Shown here in pieces: positions 60,966 through 64,000 of a DNA stretch of 64,000 nt. Numbering within the stretch: position 1 is the first letter of the stretch; each line of letters opens with the position of its first letter. A model generated the notes under the pieces. It worked only from the letters and a program-made list of their open reading frames with translations, searched no databases and had not been told where the DNA came from. The translations under genes and the position numbers were made by a program. This DNA is from Flavobacterium psychrotrophum (GTDB lineage: Bacteria; Bacteroidota; Bacteroidia; Flavobacteriales; Flavobacteriaceae): positions 3,100,001 to 3,164,000 of the forward strand of contig NZ_CP031557.1 of assembly GCF_003403075.1 (NCBI RefSeq), read 5' to 3'.

Positions 60966-61580
60966 ATGGAAACAGGTACAGCAAAGTTTTTACAGGATAT
61001 ACTCTCTCAATTTGCAGGGTTGGCAGAAAATGATATTTCTGTCAGCGCTGCATTTTGGCGTAGGCGCGAAATTCCGAAAGGTAGTTTTTACAACCGCCAA
61101 AATGTAGTGTGTGCAGATCTGGGTATTGTAGTAAAAGGCATCTTCAGGGTATATTACTACGACAGCAAAACAAATGACGAAAAAAATATGTTCTTCTTTT
61201 CTGAGGGGCAGTTCATTGTTTCCTTTCGCAGCTTTCTGTACCAGTACCCCTGCGTATATTTTATAGAAGCCTTAGAAGATGCAGAGGTATTGTATGTACC
61301 CTACCCGGATTTACAAATCCTGTATACCAGCCATAAGCCTTGGGAACGCTTCGGGAGAATTTTGGCAGAGCATTTTTTTCACCAGTCGCAGGGCCGGTCA
61401 GAAGAGCTGTTCTTTTTTACCCACGAGCAGCGGTACCTTAATTTACTGCAACAGCACCCTAATATTGTACAGCGCATTGCTGCCCTGCACATAGCGTCTT
61501 ACCTTGGCATAAAAAACCAGTCGCTAAGCCGGATAAAGAAAAGAATACTGGACGGGCAGCAGTCTAAACAAAAAAAATAG
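60966..61580 (+). CDS. Crp/Fnr-family transcriptional regulator
   Basis: 204 residues. A cyclic-nucleotide-binding-like domain (LGIVVKGIFRVYYYDSKTND, FFFSEGQFIVSFRSFLYQYP) precedes a C-terminal winged helix (FFFTHEQRYLNLLQQHPNIV, IASYLGIKNQSLSRIKKRIL). Lacks Fnr cysteines. The next gene downstream is an aldo/keto reductase on the same strand, a possible target. Confidence 0.88.
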   Translation: METGTAKFLQDILSQFAGLAENDISVSAAFWRRREIPKGSFYNRQNVVCADLGIVVKGIFRVYYYDSKTNDEKNMFFFSEGQFIVSFRSFLYQYPCVYFIEALEDAEVLYVPYPDLQILYTSHKPWERFGRILAEHFFHQSQGRSEELFFFTHEQRYLNLLQQHPNIVQRIAALHIASYLGIKNQSLSRIKKRILDGQQSKQKK

Positions 61581-61718
61581 TATAATCTCGCTTTTATTAA
61601 AGTTACACTCCGTGCAAAATACCTGAGCCATACAGACAAGTAAATTGAGCCGTAAGTGATAACCTGATGGCGCATAATGGCAGACCTTTGTATTGTTAAT
61701 CAACAAATAAAAATAACG

Positions 61719-62690
61719 ATGTCAACAATAACAAAGATTTCTTTAGGCACAAACGGGCCACTTGTTTCTAAACTTGGATTAGGCTGTATGCGTATGTCTT
61801 CAGTATGGGGAGGCCAGACAAATGATGAAAATGAAAGCATTGCAACCATTCATCAGGCGCTGGACAGTGGTATAAATTTCCTGAATACAGGCGACTTTTA
61901 TGGTGCAGGCCACAACGAACTTTTAGTAGGCAAAGCCATTAAAGACCGTAGGGACGATGCTTTTATAAGCGTAAAGTTTGGTGCCATTTTTTATAACGGG
62001 CAGTGGATAGGGCTTGACCTCCGCCCTGCATCCATCAAAAATTTCATCAATTATTCACTGGTACGTTTGGGTATCGATACCATCGACCTGTACCAGCCGT
62101 GCAGGTTAGATAACAGCGTTCCTACAGAAGATGTTATAGGTACCGTTGCAGATCTTATTAAAGAAGGTAAGGTGCGCCACCTGGGCGTAAGCGAAATTAC
62201 GGCTGACCAGTTACGACTGGCCAATAGCATCCATCCGGTAACGGCTTTAGAAATAGGCTATTCTTTAGCTGACCGCCAAATTGAAACCGACCTGCTGCCT
62301 ACAGCAAAAGAATTGGGCATAGGCGTAGTAGCATTTGCCAATACTGCCGAAGGCCTGCTTACAGGAGAAATGAAAGCACCGCTGGCCGCTAACGATTACC
62401 ACAATCATTTTTCGCGCTTTCAGGGAGAAAACCTTATAAAAAACCTTGAAAAAGTAGAAGTCTTGAAAACAATAGCAAATGAAAAGGGCTATACTCCTAC
62501 CCAACTGGCTATTGCATGGGTAAATGCACAGGACAGCCACATTATGCCGCTGGTAAGCATGAGCCGCAGATCAAGGTTGCCGGAAAATATAGAAGCCATG
62601 AACATTACCTTTACACCTCAAGAACAAGAAGCGCTTAACACGCATTTTGCACCGGGTGCTATACTGGGCGGTACCTACCTGCAACGATAA
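61719..62690 (+). CDS. aldo/keto reductase
   Basis: 323 residues from the ATG at 61719 (MSTITKISLGTNGPLVSKLG); the upstream frame to 61677 is rejected. (beta/alpha)8 barrel family: LGLGCMRMSSVWGG, IHQALDSGINFLNTGDFYGA and EGKVRHLGVSEITADQL. The normally conserved catalytic Asp of FLDTA is Asn here (FLNTGDFYG), and the site usually carrying His reads DLYQPCRLDN. The Tyr (DFYG) and Lys (ISVKFG) are kept. NADPH-dependent carbonyl reduction is expected but may be reduced or altered. Confidence 0.88.
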   Translation: MSTITKISLGTNGPLVSKLGLGCMRMSSVWGGQTNDENESIATIHQALDSGINFLNTGDFYGAGHNELLVGKAIKDRRDDAFISVKFGAIFYNGQWIGLDLRPASIKNFINYSLVRLGIDTIDLYQPCRLDNSVPTEDVIGTVADLIKEGKVRHLGVSEITADQLRLANSIHPVTALEIGYSLADRQIETDLLPTAKELGIGVVAFANTAEGLLTGEMKAPLAANDYHNHFSRFQGENLIKNLEKVEVLKTIANEKGYTPTQLAIAWVNAQDSHIMPLVSMSRRSRLPENIEAMNITFTPQEQEALNTHFAPGAILGGTYLQR

Positions 62691-62714
62691 GCCCGAAATT
62701 GATATCTTTACGCA

Positions 62715-63524
62715 ATGACAAATCCATCAGAAATTATACCGGGTGTACTTTTTTATTCTTACCTCGCTAAAATGCGGAAGGATAAAGTGGGCTTTTTTGA
62801 ACACAATACCCTGGTGCTGCAGGTATCGGGGCTTTTTACACTGGAAACGTCTGATGAAAAGGTATCTATGAGTACCGGTAATATGCTGCTGATACGCAAA
62901 AACCAGTTAGGCGAAATTACCAAGGTACCGCTAAACGGAGAGGATTACCAAACCATTGTAATTATACTTAAAGAAGATATGCTGCGAAAGATGGCATTGG
63001 AACAGCATTTAGATAAGGTTGCAAAATACATGGGAGCTCCTAATGTGCTTATTCCTGAAAATGATTTCCTGAAGGGGTTTTTCCAGTCGGTCATACCCTA
63101 TGTACATCAGTCCGAAAAAATTACCGAGGCACTTGGCGAACTTAAAATAAAAGAGGCCGTACAGCTACTAATTCATATAATGCCGGAGTTAAAAGAATTT
63201 TTGTTCGACTTTTCTGAACCACACAAAATAGACCTGGAAAAGTTTATGGTAAATAATTACCATTATAATGTGCCTGTCGAAAAATTTGCACACCTTACCG
63301 GCCGCAGCCTGGCAGGGTTTAAGCGCGACTTCCAGAAAACATTTGGTATGGCACCCCGGCAGTGGCTTCAGGAAAAAAGACTTACTGAGGCTATGCACCT
63401 CATCGAAAAGAAGCACCAAAAACCATCTGCCATTTATCTGGACTTAGGTTTTGAAAGCCTTTCTCATTTTTCATCTTCTTTTAAAAAGAAGTTTGGCAAA
63501 GCACCTACCGAATGGGCTATTTAA
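62715..63524 (+). CDS. AraC-family transcriptional regulator
   Basis: 269 residues. The N-terminal domain (PGVLFYSYLAKMRKDKVGFF) is followed by a C-terminal AraC domain: FAHLTGRSLAGFKRDFQKTF, GMAPRQWLQEKRLTEAMHLI, IYLDLGFESLSHFSSSFKKK. A terminator follows (63549-63581). The SDR at 63687 starts on the same strand beyond it, and the aldo/keto reductase precedes it by 24 bp, so either could be a target. Confidence 0.88.
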   Translation: MTNPSEIIPGVLFYSYLAKMRKDKVGFFEHNTLVLQVSGLFTLETSDEKVSMSTGNMLLIRKNQLGEITKVPLNGEDYQTIVIILKEDMLRKMALEQHLDKVAKYMGAPNVLIPENDFLKGFFQSVIPYVHQSEKITEALGELKIKEAVQLLIHIMPELKEFLFDFSEPHKIDLEKFMVNNYHYNVPVEKFAHLTGRSLAGFKRDFQKTFGMAPRQWLQEKRLTEAMHLIEKKHQKPSAIYLDLGFESLSHFSSSFKKKFGKAPTEWAI

Positions 63525-63548
63525 CAAACTATATCATAATAGTATCTC

Positions 63549-63581
63549 AAAAGCAAAGTACAGTTGTATTTTGCTTTTTTG
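63549..63581 (+). terminator. terminator after the AraC gene
   Basis: AAAAGCAAAGTA pairs with TATTTTGCTTTTTT (imperfect middle), followed by T and G-T tract. Confidence 0.6.
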
Positions 63582-63686
63582 TTTTATTTACTTAACCCAC
63601 AATCAGGACACAACAACATCCGTTCAGGATACACGCACTCCATGCGTATGTACCAACTTTGCTGTATAAAATTTAATCATCAAAAA

Positions 63687-64000
63687 ATGCAGAAGACAAT
63701 TTTTATTACAGGCGCGTCATCAGGGTTAGGAAAAGCTACAGCAATTTTATTTCAGTCAAAAGGCTGGAATGTAATAGCCACTATGCGCAACCCAGAAAAA
63801 GAAACAGAACTTACCCTTTTACCTAACGTTACATTACTTCCGTTAGATGTTACCGATACTGAACAAATAAAAGCCACCGTAGCTAAGGCCGTGTCGCTAC
63901 ACAGTATAGATGTAGTGTTTAACAACGCCGGTTACGGATTAATGGGCGCACTGGAAGCCCTTACCGATGTACAAATAGTAAAACAGGTAAACACGAATCT
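63687..64000 (+). CDS. SDR-family oxidoreductase (partial, C-terminus off right edge)
   Basis: About 104 codons visible from the ATG at 63687. MQKTIFITGASSGLGKATAI, GWNVIATMRNPEKETEL and NNAGYGLMGALEALTD are nearly identical to the SDR at 57195, so the two are paralogues from one duplication. The active-site Ser/Tyr/Lys part lies outside the window. Confidence 0.9.
   Translation, partial: MQKTIFITGASSGLGKATAILFQSKGWNVIATMRNPEKETELTLLPNVTLLPLDVTDTEQIKATVAKAVSLHSIDVVFNNAGYGLMGALEALTDVQIVKQVNTN

Overview
The window looks like a chromosomal segment of a Flavobacterium-like member of the Bacteroidota. The evidence is a SusC/SusD glycan locus, a type IX secretion C-terminal sorting domain, promoter -7 elements of the form TAnnTTTG (TATCTTTG, TACCTTTG, TATATTTG) before many genes, a split transketolase, few Shine-Dalgarno sites, and the family set (DUF2851, PspC, LptF/G next to tgt). 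No species name is claimed.

Layout. (1) 1-17.6 kb is ordinary core genome: an acyl-CoA dehydrogenase running off the left edge, a helix-hairpin-helix protein, DUF2851, tgt, an LptF/G permease, an EamA transporter, accA, dnaB, a small RelE/ParE-type toxin-antitoxin pair, split transketolase, a Crp/Fnr regulator with a DJ-1/PfpI protein, a lipoprotein, an S4 RNA-binding protein, a methyltransferase, a phosphoribosyltransferase and shikimate kinase. (2) 17.75-18.05 kb holds two identical tRNA-Lys(UUU) genes and a tRNA-Leu(GAG). (3) About 18.03-37.02 kb is read here as a ~19-kb genomic island in the tRNA-Leu 3' end. A tyrosine recombinase follows the tRNA, and a near-perfect copy of the tRNA 3' end (36996-37016) closes the island. 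Cargo: a thioredoxin/ApbE/DUF4266/DUF3570 operon, a VIT/CCC1 metal transporter, a TetR-controlled SDR/DoxX/quinone-oxidoreductase operon, a cold-shock-like cluster (DEAD helicase, RRM protein, small basic protein, Na+/H+ antiporter plus fatty-acid desaturase) and a large Fic protein preceded by 24-bp tandem repeats. Broken genes are frequent: a winged-helix protein, a caspase-like protein, HipA, an SDR, an alcohol dehydrogenase and a DoxX cut by a stop codon. (4) 37.4-53 kb is a polysaccharide utilisation locus on the minus strand: SusC, SusD, a twin-module surface protein, two GH16 enzymes, a GH3 beta-glucosidase, a membrane-spanning LuxR-type regulator and a type IX-sorted protein. The enzymes point to laminarin or another mixed beta-glucan. 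(5) 53.5-64 kb is a cluster of flavin monooxygenases, SDRs, an aldo/keto reductase, NTF2-like proteins and AraC or Crp regulators, with the last SDR cut by the right edge.

How the genes work together. In the glycan locus the GH16 enzymes would cut beta-glucan, SusCD with the surface protein would bind and import oligosaccharides, GH3 would release glucose, and the two-sided regulator would sense oligosaccharide in the periplasm. In the island the thioredoxin-ApbE-DUF4266-DUF3570 operon is the least understood functional unit; it looks like an extracytoplasmic redox or metal system. All assignments come from reading the translated sequence; no database search was run.
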